Source: Pseudonocardia autotrophica (GTDB lineage Bacteria; Actinomycetota; Actinomycetes; Mycobacteriales; Pseudonocardiaceae). Taken from it: a stretch of DNA of 64,000 bases. The stretch spans positions 1 to 64,000 of the forward strand of contig NZ_JNYD01000028.1 of the NCBI RefSeq assembly GCF_000717175.1. The letters are read 5' to 3'. The position numbers and the translations under genes were made by a program. Below are positions 37,106 to 45,086 of this stretch, one piece after another. How positions within the stretch are numbered: the first letter of the stretch is position 1; each line of letters opens with the position of its first letter. The notes below the pieces were generated by a model that saw nothing but the letters and a program-made list of their open reading frames with translations, searched no databases and was not told the origin of the DNA.

Positions 37106-38317
37106 TCAACGGTCGGGCTGCGCCTCGGCCGCCGTCCGCCCCGGACGGGAGCGCAGCCACTCCAGGGCCATCGTCAGGCGGGCCGTGTGTTGCGGGACCG
37201 ACAGGTCGAGACCGGTGGCGGTCTCGACGGTCTGCAGCCGGTTCCGGATGGTGTTGCGGTGCCGGTAGGTTCGCTCGGCGACCTCGGCGATCGAGCCGAA
37301 TTCGAGAAAGCTGCGCAGCGTCCCCAGCAGACCCTCCGAGTCCCGCAGCGCCAGCAACGGGGCGAGCACCTCACGGGCCATGGGTCCGGTCAGCTCGTCC
37401 TGCCCGGACATGATGGCGCCGATCCAGTGCTCCCGGATCGGGCGCAGCCCTGGCGCCGCATCGCTGCGGCTCGCGGCGCGGGCGAACCGGACGCCGCGGG
37501 GGACCTCAGCCAGCCCGGCCACGTCCGCGGTGCCGCACCGCCAGCCGCCGAGTGGCTCGAGCAGGGCGTGCACGGCGGCGCTGTCCCGCTTGCCCCGGTT
37601 GACCACGCCGAGCAGCTCGTCCCCGAGGTAGCCGAGGTAGCAGGGCAACGACGCGCGCTGCAGCGCGGTCCGGCAGGACTCAAGCCTGCGGTCCTGGGTG
37701 GGCACGCCCTCCGCGACAACCACGACCAGGGGTGCGTCGGCCGGGATCCCAAGCAGCGAGGACACGTCCGTGACCACGCTCGGGTCGCGCTCGCCCTCGA
37801 GCACCAGGCGCTCGAAGGCCCGCGCGCGGATCTCCCCGCGGTGGCTGGCCAGGTCTCGCTCGGTGCGCCGGTATGCGTCGACCACCTCGACACTGTTCGC
37901 CTCGGTGGCCTCCCAGACCAGCAGAAGGCCGTCGAGGAACCCGGGATCCTCGGTGAGCCTGCGCCGCCTTCCCTCGCTGACGATCGCCTCCCAGAGCGTG
38001 CGCAGGTCCAGCTGGAAGGAGTGGATGAGGGCGGGCAACGGGAATCCCTGCTCGGCCCGCTGCCGACCGACGTCCGCGGTGGCTCGGGCCACGTGCGGGG
38101 GCACCGGCTCGCCGGAGAGCCGGGTGAGCGCCAGCTCGAGCGTGCGCCGCATGCCGGCGAGCTTCACTCCGGGTGCGGCCTCCATCCGCGCGTAGGCGGG
38201 TTCCTCGGCGTCCAACCGCTCCTGGGCGTGCCGGGCCAGCGCGTCGAGCTGCTCGGTGAGCAGCATCCGGGCGATCGACCGCACCGCCTCGGCGTGCGGG
38301 GCGGTCGCCTCAGCCAT
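37106..38317 (-). CDS. PucR family transcriptional regulator (403 aa)
   Basis: Regulator of the PucR/CdaR group. Its C-terminal helix-turn-helix reads SIAEVAERTYRHRNTIRNRLQTVETATGLDL (about residues 343-373). The middle part, GILLGIPADAPLVVVVAEG-like, resembles the GGDEF-related domain of PucR proteins, and the N-terminal 150 residues are helical with an RsbRD-like look. It is transcribed away from the kinase-lyase operon across a 244-bp gap, the usual layout for a regulator of a divergent amine or purine catabolic operon. ATG 38317. Confidence 0.9.
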   Translation of the reverse strand: MAEATAPHAEAVRSIARMLLTEQLDALARHAQERLDAEEPAYARMEAAPGVKLAGMRRTLELALTRLSGEPVPPHVARATADVGRQRAEQGFPLPALIHSFQLDLRTLWEAIVSEGRRRRLTEDPGFLDGLLLVWEATEANSVEVVDAYRRTERDLASHRGEIRARAFERLVLEGERDPSVVTDVSSLLGIPADAPLVVVVAEGVPTQDRRLESCRTALQRASLPCYLGYLGDELLGVVNRGKRDSAAVHALLEPLGGWRCGTADVAGLAEVPRGVRFARAASRSDAAPGLRPIREHWIGAIMSGQDELTGPMAREVLAPLLALRDSEGLLGTLRSFLEFGSIAEVAERTYRHRNTIRNRLQTVETATGLDLSVPQHTARLTMALEWLRSRPGRTAAEAQPDR

Positions 38318-38561
38318 GGAACGACGATGCCGCAGTGATGTGCATGAAGCACACTAACTCAGCCGGTGTCGATGCGCGTACATCAGCTTAAAGGATCTCA
38401 CATGCTGTTTCGCAGAGGATACTTCGTTCGGTGACGAGGGTGTTGTGCGTGGGGCACAGCAGGGGCGGCCGAGATCGCGCCGCTGGCCCATTGGTCCTGG
38501 CACCCCGTTGGCGTTGTATCGAGACGTACCCCGGTGACCCGAGAAAGTGAGACCTCCCGAA
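38318..38561. promoter_or_regulatory. Divergent control region, PucR gene / kinase-lyase operon
   Basis: A 244-bp gap between divergent starts. It is less GC-rich than its flanks at about 38350-38440. It contains the inverted repeat TGTGC-ATGAA-GCACA at 38339-38353, 22 bp upstream of the PucR start codon, which could be an autoregulatory operator. No strong -10/-35 pairs stand out. Operator function is inferred from symmetry and place only. Confidence 0.5.
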
Positions 38562-41528
38562 ATGACCTTCGCGACCACTTCGGACTCGCGCCCGGTCACG
38601 GGTGCACGCCGCCCCGTCCTGCCGGCGGAGCTCCTAGCGGAGGTGCTGCGCCGTGACTTCGGGATCGCCGCCGCCGCGCAGACCCCGCTCGGCGGCGAGG
38701 TGGACCTGAACCTGCGGGTGGACGACGAGCAGGGCAGACCGCACTTCGTCCGAGCCAGTCGCGCGGAGCCCGGATCGGCCGACATCGCCTGGCAGAACGC
38801 GTTGCTGCGGCACCTCGAGGCCACGGTCCCCGAGCTGCCGGTGCCCCGGCTGGTCCCGACCCTGACCGGCGCCGACGGCGTCGACCTGGTGCACGACGGT
38901 GCCGCCTTCACAGTCCGCGTGCTGTCCTGGGTCCCTGGCCGCACCCTGGCCGACACTGCGGAGCACCCGCCCGCCCTGCTCACTGCGTTGGGTCGGATAG
39001 CCGGGCAGCTGAACCTTGGCCTCTCTGGCATGGCCCGCCCCGAGGGCGGACTCCCTCCGCACGACTGGGACATGCGGCGCGCGGCGGAGGTGGTGGGGGA
39101 GCCCGGCGACATCGTGACCGACCCGTCGGACCTCGCGGACGTCCGGCGGATCATGGCCTGGTACGCCCGGATCCACCCCGTGCTGGCCGAACTACCCCAC
39201 GGCGTCGTGCACCAGGACCTCAATGACGCCAACGTGCTCGCCCTGGACGGCGAGATCTCCGGAGTCGTCGACGTCGGCGACGCCCTTTACAGCATCCGGG
39301 TCGCCGAGGTGGCCATCGCCGCCGGCTACGCCATGGTGCGCAAGGCCGATCCGCTGGCCGCCGCCGCGCACGTCGTGGCCGGCTTCCACTCGGTGGTGCC
39401 GCTGACCGCCGAGGAGATCGCCGCGATCTACCCGCTCGCCGCGGCCCGACTCTGCATGAACGCGGTGACCTGGAATCGGCGGGTCGCCGAGTCCGGCTCG
39501 GAGTACGGGCGCACCCGCTCCAGGCACACCTGGCCCACCATCCGGATGCTCGCGCAGGTTCCGCCGGACGCCGCCGAGGCGGTCTTCCGGGTGGCCTGCG
39601 GGCTGCCCGACCACCGCCCGACCGCGCCCGCCGAGGAGCTCGCCGCGGCCGTCGAGCGCGGGTTCGCCGGGGCCGGGAACATCGTCGCCCTCGACGCGCG
39701 TCCCGCGAGCGAGCTCTACGACGACGTCGACTGGACCGACGCGGCCGCCCTACGGGCCGCCGTCACCACCAAGCTGGCGGGCCGCCCCGGCGTGCTGGGA
39801 CACCTCGAGGCCTCGCTTGCCTGGTCGGCACGCCGCCGCCCAGGCTCGGCCGAGCCCGCCACCGTGCGGGTCGGCAGCACCGTGCTGCTGCCCGCCGGGA
39901 CAGAGGTCGCCGCGCCTGCGAACGGCCTGGTCGTCCGCGCCGGGAGTCCCCTGGTTGTCCGGCACGGCGAGGTCTTCAGCTGCTGGTGGTCCCTGGACGC
40001 CGCCGTCGAGCCGGGCGACCCGGTGACCGCGGGCCAGGTGCTGGGCACTGTGGCCGAGGGCGACGCCGAGCCCGGTTTCGGCCCCGGCGTGCAGGTGCAG
40101 CTGGTGCGCTCGGCGGACGTGGCCGCCTGGCCGCCACCACGGCGGGTGAGCCCCTCGTGCCGACGCACTTGGCGGCTGCTCACCACTGACCCCACGCCGG
40201 AGCTCGGCCGGCTGCCCGAGGAGCTCACCGTCGACGAGGTCGTGGCGGTGCGCGGTAGGCGGATCGCCCGATCGCAGCGCAACTACTACGCCCGGCCGAT
40301 GAACCTGGTTCGCGGCCGCGACGTCTGGTTCTACGACGAGGACGGCCTGGCCTACCTCGACTCGCTCAACAACGTGACCCATGTGGGCCACGCCGAGCCC
40401 CGGGTCGCCGCGGCGAGCCACCGCCAGATGCGAACCCTCAACACCAACAGCCGCTTCGTGTACCCGCAGATCGCCCGGTACGCCGAGAAGCTCGTGGCCA
40501 CCCTGCCCGAGCCCCTCGAGGTGGTGTTCCTGGTGTGCACCGGCAGCGAGGCCAACGACCTGGCGCTGCGAATCGCCCGCCAGGTCACCGGCCGGGTGGA
40601 TCTGGTCAACATCGACGGCGCCTACCACGGCAACACCGGCGTCGTCACCGGGATCAGCCCGAACCGCTACAAGGGCCCGGGGGGGCAGGGCGCCCCGCCG
40701 ACCACGCACGAGGTGCGGATGCCGGACCGCTACCGCGGCCCCTACGGCTACGACGACCCCGGCGCCGGCGCCCGCTACGCCCACGACGCCGCCGAGGTCA
40801 TCGCTCGGATCGACGCCGACGGCCGGCGCCCGGCGGCGTTCATCGCGGAGTCGCTGATGGGCAGCGGCGGCAACATCGTGTTCCCGCAGGGCTACCTGCA
40901 GGGTGCGTTCGCCGCGGCCCGAAAGGCGGGCGCACTCTGCATTTCTGACGAGGTGCAGGTGGGCGTGGGCCGGCTGGGCTCCTGGTGGGGCTTCGAGCTG
41001 CAGGGCGTGGTGCCGGACATCGTGACGATGGGCAAGCCGCTGGGCAACGGACACCCGCTCGCCGCCGTTGTCACCACCCGGGCGATCGCCAACGCCTTCG
41101 ACACCGGCATGAAGTACTTCAACACCTTCGGCGGCAACCCGGTGTCGTGCGCCATCGGCGAGACCGTGCTCGACATCGTGGAGCGCGACGGGCTGCGGGA
41201 CAACGCTGTGAAGGTCGGCGGGTACTTCGCCGAGCAGCTCCGGGCGCTGGCCGAGCGGCAGCCGATCATCGGTGACGTCCGCGCCGAGGGCCTCTACCTC
41301 GGCGTCGAGCTGGTCCGCGACCGGGTGACGAAGGAGCCGGCCACCCGTGAGGCCTTCGCGGTGACCGAGCTGACCAAGGAGCGCGGCGTGGTCGTGTTCC
41401 CAAACGGCGTGCACGACAACGTCCTGAAGATCAAGCCCCCCATGACCTTCCGGCGCGAGCACGTCGACACCTACGTCGAGGTGCTCGACGATGTCCTGTC
41501 CCTGCCCGAACTCACCCTCGACAAGTAA
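38562..41528 (+). CDS. Kinase / M23-like / phospho-lyase fusion (988 aa)
   Basis: Three parts. Residues about 1-345: APH-fold kinase like hydroxylysine kinase, with VVHQDLNDANVL (catalytic Asp219) and SGVVDVGDALYSIRVAEVA. About 395-520: an M23/biotinyl-like beta domain without zinc ligands. About 545-985: class III PLP enzyme with ISDEVQVGVGR and PLP Lys825 in MGKPLGNGHPLAAVV, then KYFNTFGGNPVSCA, the pattern of AGXT2L ammonio-phospholyases rather than ordinary transaminases. Predicted chemistry: phosphorylate an amino alcohol, then eliminate phosphate and ammonia to leave an aldehyde. The next gene encodes an aldehyde dehydrogenase. GTG 38547 is an alternative start. Confidence 0.9.
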   Translation: MTFATTSDSRPVTGARRPVLPAELLAEVLRRDFGIAAAAQTPLGGEVDLNLRVDDEQGRPHFVRASRAEPGSADIAWQNALLRHLEATVPELPVPRLVPTLTGADGVDLVHDGAAFTVRVLSWVPGRTLADTAEHPPALLTALGRIAGQLNLGLSGMARPEGGLPPHDWDMRRAAEVVGEPGDIVTDPSDLADVRRIMAWYARIHPVLAELPHGVVHQDLNDANVLALDGEISGVVDVGDALYSIRVAEVAIAAGYAMVRKADPLAAAAHVVAGFHSVVPLTAEEIAAIYPLAAARLCMNAVTWNRRVAESGSEYGRTRSRHTWPTIRMLAQVPPDAAEAVFRVACGLPDHRPTAPAEELAAAVERGFAGAGNIVALDARPASELYDDVDWTDAAALRAAVTTKLAGRPGVLGHLEASLAWSARRRPGSAEPATVRVGSTVLLPAGTEVAAPANGLVVRAGSPLVVRHGEVFSCWWSLDAAVEPGDPVTAGQVLGTVAEGDAEPGFGPGVQVQLVRSADVAAWPPPRRVSPSCRRTWRLLTTDPTPELGRLPEELTVDEVVAVRGRRIARSQRNYYARPMNLVRGRDVWFYDEDGLAYLDSLNNVTHVGHAEPRVAAASHRQMRTLNTNSRFVYPQIARYAEKLVATLPEPLEVVFLVCTGSEANDLALRIARQVTGRVDLVNIDGAYHGNTGVVTGISPNRYKGPGGQGAPPTTHEVRMPDRYRGPYGYDDPGAGARYAHDAAEVIARIDADGRRPAAFIAESLMGSGGNIVFPQGYLQGAFAAARKAGALCISDEVQVGVGRLGSWWGFELQGVVPDIVTMGKPLGNGHPLAAVVTTRAIANAFDTGMKYFNTFGGNPVSCAIGETVLDIVERDGLRDNAVKVGGYFAEQLRALAERQPIIGDVRAEGLYLGVELVRDRVTKEPATREAFAVTELTKERGVVVFPNGVHDNVLKIKPPMTFRREHVDTYVEVLDDVLSLPELTLDK

Positions 41529-41537
41529 GGACCCCTG

Positions 41538-42974
41538 ATGCCGACCGAGCTGTTCCAGTACCTCGCGGGCGAGGCTGTCCCCGCCGCCTCCGGCGCGCTG
41601 GACGACGTTCTCAACCCGGCCACGGGCGAGGTCATCGCCCGGGTCCCCGCGGGCGGCGCCGAGGACGTCGAGAAGGCTGTCGCCGCCGCCGACGCCGCGT
41701 TCTGGCCGTGGGCCGAGACCCCGCCCGCGGAGCGGTCCGCGGCGCTGCTCAAGCTGGCCGACCGGCTGGAGGGCGCCCGCGAGGAGGTGGCGGTGCTCGA
41801 GTCGGACAACGTCGGCAAGCCGCTGCACATCGCCCGCGAGGAGGTCGACTTCGCCGTCGACAACTTCCGGTTCTTCGCCGGCGCCGCGCGGGTGCTGGAG
41901 GGTAGGGCGGGCGGCGAGTACTCGGCCACCCACACCAGCTTCATCCGCCGGGACCCGCTCGGCGTCGTCGGCAGCGTGGCGCCGTGGAACTTCCCGCTGG
42001 TCATGGCGGCGTGGAAGATCGGCCCGGCGTTGATGACCGGCAACACGCTGGTGCTCAAACCCAGCGAGCAGACCCCGCTCACCGCGCTCAAGCTCGCCGA
42101 GCTGGCCGCGGACCTGTTCCCGGCAGGCGTGCTCAACGTCGTCACCGGGCACGGCGGGACCGTCGGTGAGGCGATCACCACCCACCCGAAGGTCCGGATG
42201 ACCTCGCTGACCGGTGACACCGCCACCGGCAAGCGGGTCGCGGTGGCCGCCAGCGGCAACCTGAAGCGGCTGCACCTGGAGCTGGGCGGCAAGGCCCCGG
42301 TCCTGGTCTTCGCCGACGCCGATCTCGACCTGGCCGTCCGCAAGATCGTCGAGGGCGGCTACGGCAACTCCGGACAGGACTGCATGGCCGCCTCGCGGGT
42401 CTATGTCGAGGCCCCGATCCACGACGAGTTCGCCGCGGCGCTGGCCAAGGCGGTCGGGAACGTCGCGATGGGCGATCCCCGCCTGGACACGACGGAGATG
42501 GGCCCGGTCATCTCGCAGGCCCACCTGGACCGGGTGACCGGCTTCGTGGACCGCGCCACGACGACGGGGGAGGGCGAGCTCGTGGTCGGTGGCCCCGCCT
42601 CCGGGCCCGGCTTCTGGTACAAGCCGTCGCTGCTGGTCGGCGTCCCGCAGCAGGCCGAGATCGTGCAGAAGGAGGTCTTCGGCCCCGTCGTCACCACCAC
42701 CCCGGTAGCGGACGAGACGCAGGCCTTCGCCTTCGCCAACGACGTCGAATACGGCCTCGCCGCCTCGGTGTTCACCTCCAGCGTGTCCCGCGCACTGCGG
42801 GCGGCCCGCCGGCTCCAGTTCGGCACCGTCTGGATCAACGAGCACCTGCCGATCGTCTCGGAGATGCCGCACGGCGGCTTCAAGCAGTCCGGGCACGGCA
42901 ACGACATGTCGATGTACTCGCTCGAGGAGTACACCGAGATCAAGCACGTCATGATCAACCTGGTCGAGGGCTGA
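41538..42974 (+). CDS. Aldehyde dehydrogenase (aminobutyraldehyde-DH-like, 478 aa)
   Basis: NAD-dependent ALDH. Seen: GVVGSVAPWNFPLVM, KPSEQTPLTALKLAEL, SLTGDTATGKRVA, catalytic Glu in LHLELGGKAPVLV and catalytic Cys in SGQDCMAASRVYV. The GQDC-AASR form and 478-aa length are most like gamma-aminobutyraldehyde dehydrogenases. Starts 9 bases after the kinase-lyase stop with GTAAGGA upstream, so co-transcribed. It would oxidise the aldehyde released by the lyase to its acid. Confidence 0.93.
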   Translation: MPTELFQYLAGEAVPAASGALDDVLNPATGEVIARVPAGGAEDVEKAVAAADAAFWPWAETPPAERSAALLKLADRLEGAREEVAVLESDNVGKPLHIAREEVDFAVDNFRFFAGAARVLEGRAGGEYSATHTSFIRRDPLGVVGSVAPWNFPLVMAAWKIGPALMTGNTLVLKPSEQTPLTALKLAELAADLFPAGVLNVVTGHGGTVGEAITTHPKVRMTSLTGDTATGKRVAVAASGNLKRLHLELGGKAPVLVFADADLDLAVRKIVEGGYGNSGQDCMAASRVYVEAPIHDEFAAALAKAVGNVAMGDPRLDTTEMGPVISQAHLDRVTGFVDRATTTGEGELVVGGPASGPGFWYKPSLLVGVPQQAEIVQKEVFGPVVTTTPVADETQAFAFANDVEYGLAASVFTSSVSRALRAARRLQFGTVWINEHLPIVSEMPHGGFKQSGHGNDMSMYSLEEYTEIKHVMINLVEG

Positions 42975-43002
42975 GTCCCCCACACGAGTAAGGAGCCGGC
43001 CG

Positions 43003-43359
43003 ATGAGCCACGACGCCCCCGACGGACGCACCCTGGTCGTCAACATGTTTCGGATGCGTCCCGGTGTCGACCCGGCGAAGTTCGCCGAGTTCTCCGCCGC
43101 CGTGGACCAGCCCCTGGTGACTGCCCACGCCGAGGTGGTGACCCGCTTCGACGCCTACGTCGTCGGCGGGACCACGGCCGAGGCCCTCGATGCCGACATC
43201 GTCGAGGTCCTGGAGGTCACCGACTGGGACACCTGGGTCCGGGTACGGGACAACGACCCGTCTTTGCGGCCGGTGATGTCCGGGTTCGACGAGCTCGTCG
43301 AGCCCGGCTCCGTCCGCTCCAACTTCGTCACCCCGATCCCGAGAGGCAGCACGCCATGA
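43003..43359 (+). CDS. Dimeric alpha/beta-barrel small protein (118 aa)
   Basis: Small ferredoxin-like-fold protein resembling RedY-type and antibiotic-monooxygenase-like proteins: TLVVNMFRMRPGVDPAKFAEFS forms strand one and helix one, DADIVEVLEVTDWDTWVRVRD the second half. AAGGAG precedes ATG 43003; its stop overlaps the next ATG. No catalytic residue can be assigned. In this operon it may bind or isomerise an intermediate, or assist the FAD enzyme encoded next. Confidence 0.75.
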   Translation: MSHDAPDGRTLVVNMFRMRPGVDPAKFAEFSAAVDQPLVTAHAEVVTRFDAYVVGGTTAEALDADIVEVLEVTDWDTWVRVRDNDPSLRPVMSGFDELVEPGSVRSNFVTPIPRGSTP

Positions 43360-45086
43360 GCACCAGCTACGACGCCATCGTCATCGGGGCGGGTCACAAC
43401 GGCCTGATCTCCGCCAACTACCTCGCCCGCGCCGGCAAGAAGGTGGTGGTACTCGAGGCGCGGGATGTGGTGGGAGGCGCCTGTACCACCGAGGAGCTGA
43501 TCCCCGGCGCGAAGTGGTCCTCCTGCGCCTTCATCCAGGGCCTGCTCCGCCCGGAGATCATCACCGAGCTGGAGCTGGCGAAGTACGGCCTGGAGATGTA
43601 CCAGACCGAGGCCATGGAGGTCGTCATCTTCGACGACGCCAGCCACATGTTCATGTGGAAGGACATGGACCGCACGCTCAAGGAGCTGGAGAAGTTCTCC
43701 AAGACCGACGCCAAGGCCTACCTCGACTTCGGCGTGCGCATCAAGAAGTTTGCCCAGATCATCACGCCCTTCCTGATGAAGCCGCCGACCAGCCGCTCCG
43801 AGGTGCTGGCGGCGTTCGAGGCCGAGGGCGCCGAGGACCTGTTCGACGAGTTCGTGCTCTCGTCCACGAAGGACCTGCTGGACCGCTACTTCCATTCCGA
43901 GCACATCAAGGGCCTGTTCACCTTCTTCGGAATGATCTCGGTGTGGGGCGGACCGTCGACCCCTGGCACCGGGTACGTCTACGGCCACCACTCGGTCGGC
44001 GAGTTCGAGGGTCACCTCGGGCAGTGGGGCCTGGTCAAGGGCGGCATGGGCGGCATCACGCTGGCTATGACCCGGGCCGCGGAGGCGCACGGCGCAGTCG
44101 TCCGGACCGGGGCGCCGGTGCAACAGGTGCTGGTCTCCGGCACGAAGGTCACGGGCGTCCGGTTGAAGTCCGGCGAGGAGATCCTCGCGCCGGTGGTGCT
44201 GTCCAACGCCGACCCGGCCCGCTCAATCCTGCAGCTGCTGCCCAAGGGCACGGTCAAGCCGTCGATCGAGAAGGCGGTGCAGCAGTACGACAACCGCGGC
44301 TCGATGGCCCGGATCCACCTGCTGGTCGACGAGCTGCCCGAGTACATCGGCTTTCCCGCCGGCCAGGGCCCACAACACGAGGCCCAGGCGATCATGGGCG
44401 CATCGGTGGAGAACTTCGAGCGCGCCTGGGAGGCCCAGCGCCGTGGCGAGCTGCCCGAGGACTTCGTGATCGAGGCGATGATCCAGTCGGTCACCGACCC
44501 GGGCCTGGCGCCGGAGGGCAAGCACACGCTGACCCTCGGCGTACAGCAGCTGCCCTTCGAGCTCAAGGGCACCACCTGGGACGAGATGCGGGACAAGTTC
44601 GCCGACGCCGTGCTGCAGGTGCTGTTCCGCTACGCGCCGAACCTGCGCGACCACATCCTCGACCGCGTGGTGATCACGCCGCTGGACCTGGAGCGTGACT
44701 ACGGGCTCACCGGCGGGAATATCTTCCACGGGGCGATGTTCCTGGACCAGCTGTTCGGCAGCCGGCCCGCGCCGGAGCTGGCGGACTACCGCACCCCCGT
44801 CACGGGCTACTACCTCTGCGGCTCGGGCACGCACCCGGGCGGCGGGGTCATGGGCGCCAACGGGCACAACGCGGCCAAGGTCGTCCTCGACGACATGCAC
44901 CACCCGGCCGGTCGGACCCCGGCGGCGGCGCAGGCGAGGCCCGCCGTCACAGGCCGGACGCCGGTCACGGACCGGTTCATGTCAGCTGTGATGGGCACGA
45001 AGTGGGGCCGCGAGCTCGGCTACCGCGTGGCCCGGCAGCCCGCGCTGCGCAAGGTCGTCAAGATCTTCACCCGCAGCGGTGTCTGA
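43356..45086 (+). CDS. Phytoene-desaturase-like (CrtI/PYROXD2-type) FAD oxidoreductase
   Basis: 576 aa. N-terminal FAD motif DAIVIGAGHNGLISANYLARAGKKVVVLEA and GGACTTEEL, and C-terminal FAD segment GSGTHPGGGVMGANGHNAAKV are those of CrtI-related amino-oxidase-fold proteins. No other carotenoid gene is near, so a carotenoid role is unlikely; PYROXD2-like homologues have ill-defined redox functions. The last 50 residues (TPVTDRFMSAVMGTKWG...) form an extra C-terminal tail. ATGA overlap with the preceding gene and an 8-bp overlap with the following one show tight coupling. Confidence 0.88.
   Translation: MSTSYDAIVIGAGHNGLISANYLARAGKKVVVLEARDVVGGACTTEELIPGAKWSSCAFIQGLLRPEIITELELAKYGLEMYQTEAMEVVIFDDASHMFMWKDMDRTLKELEKFSKTDAKAYLDFGVRIKKFAQIITPFLMKPPTSRSEVLAAFEAEGAEDLFDEFVLSSTKDLLDRYFHSEHIKGLFTFFGMISVWGGPSTPGTGYVYGHHSVGEFEGHLGQWGLVKGGMGGITLAMTRAAEAHGAVVRTGAPVQQVLVSGTKVTGVRLKSGEEILAPVVLSNADPARSILQLLPKGTVKPSIEKAVQQYDNRGSMARIHLLVDELPEYIGFPAGQGPQHEAQAIMGASVENFERAWEAQRRGELPEDFVIEAMIQSVTDPGLAPEGKHTLTLGVQQLPFELKGTTWDEMRDKFADAVLQVLFRYAPNLRDHILDRVVITPLDLERDYGLTGGNIFHGAMFLDQLFGSRPAPELADYRTPVTGYYLCGSGTHPGGGVMGANGHNAAKVVLDDMHHPAGRTPAAAQARPAVTGRTPVTDRFMSAVMGTKWGRELGYRVARQPALRKVVKIFTRSGV

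Noticed and set aside
38562..39640. Aminoglycoside resistance kinase
   Set aside because: The APH fold is shared, but the HQDLND and VDVGDALYS motifs and the fusion to a phospho-lyase match hydroxylysine-kinase-like enzymes, not antibiotic kinases.
43356..45086. Carotenoid biosynthesis gene (crtI)
   Set aside because: The fold and FAD motifs match, but there is no phytoene synthase, cyclase or prenyltransferase nearby, and the gene is embedded in an amine/aldehyde operon.
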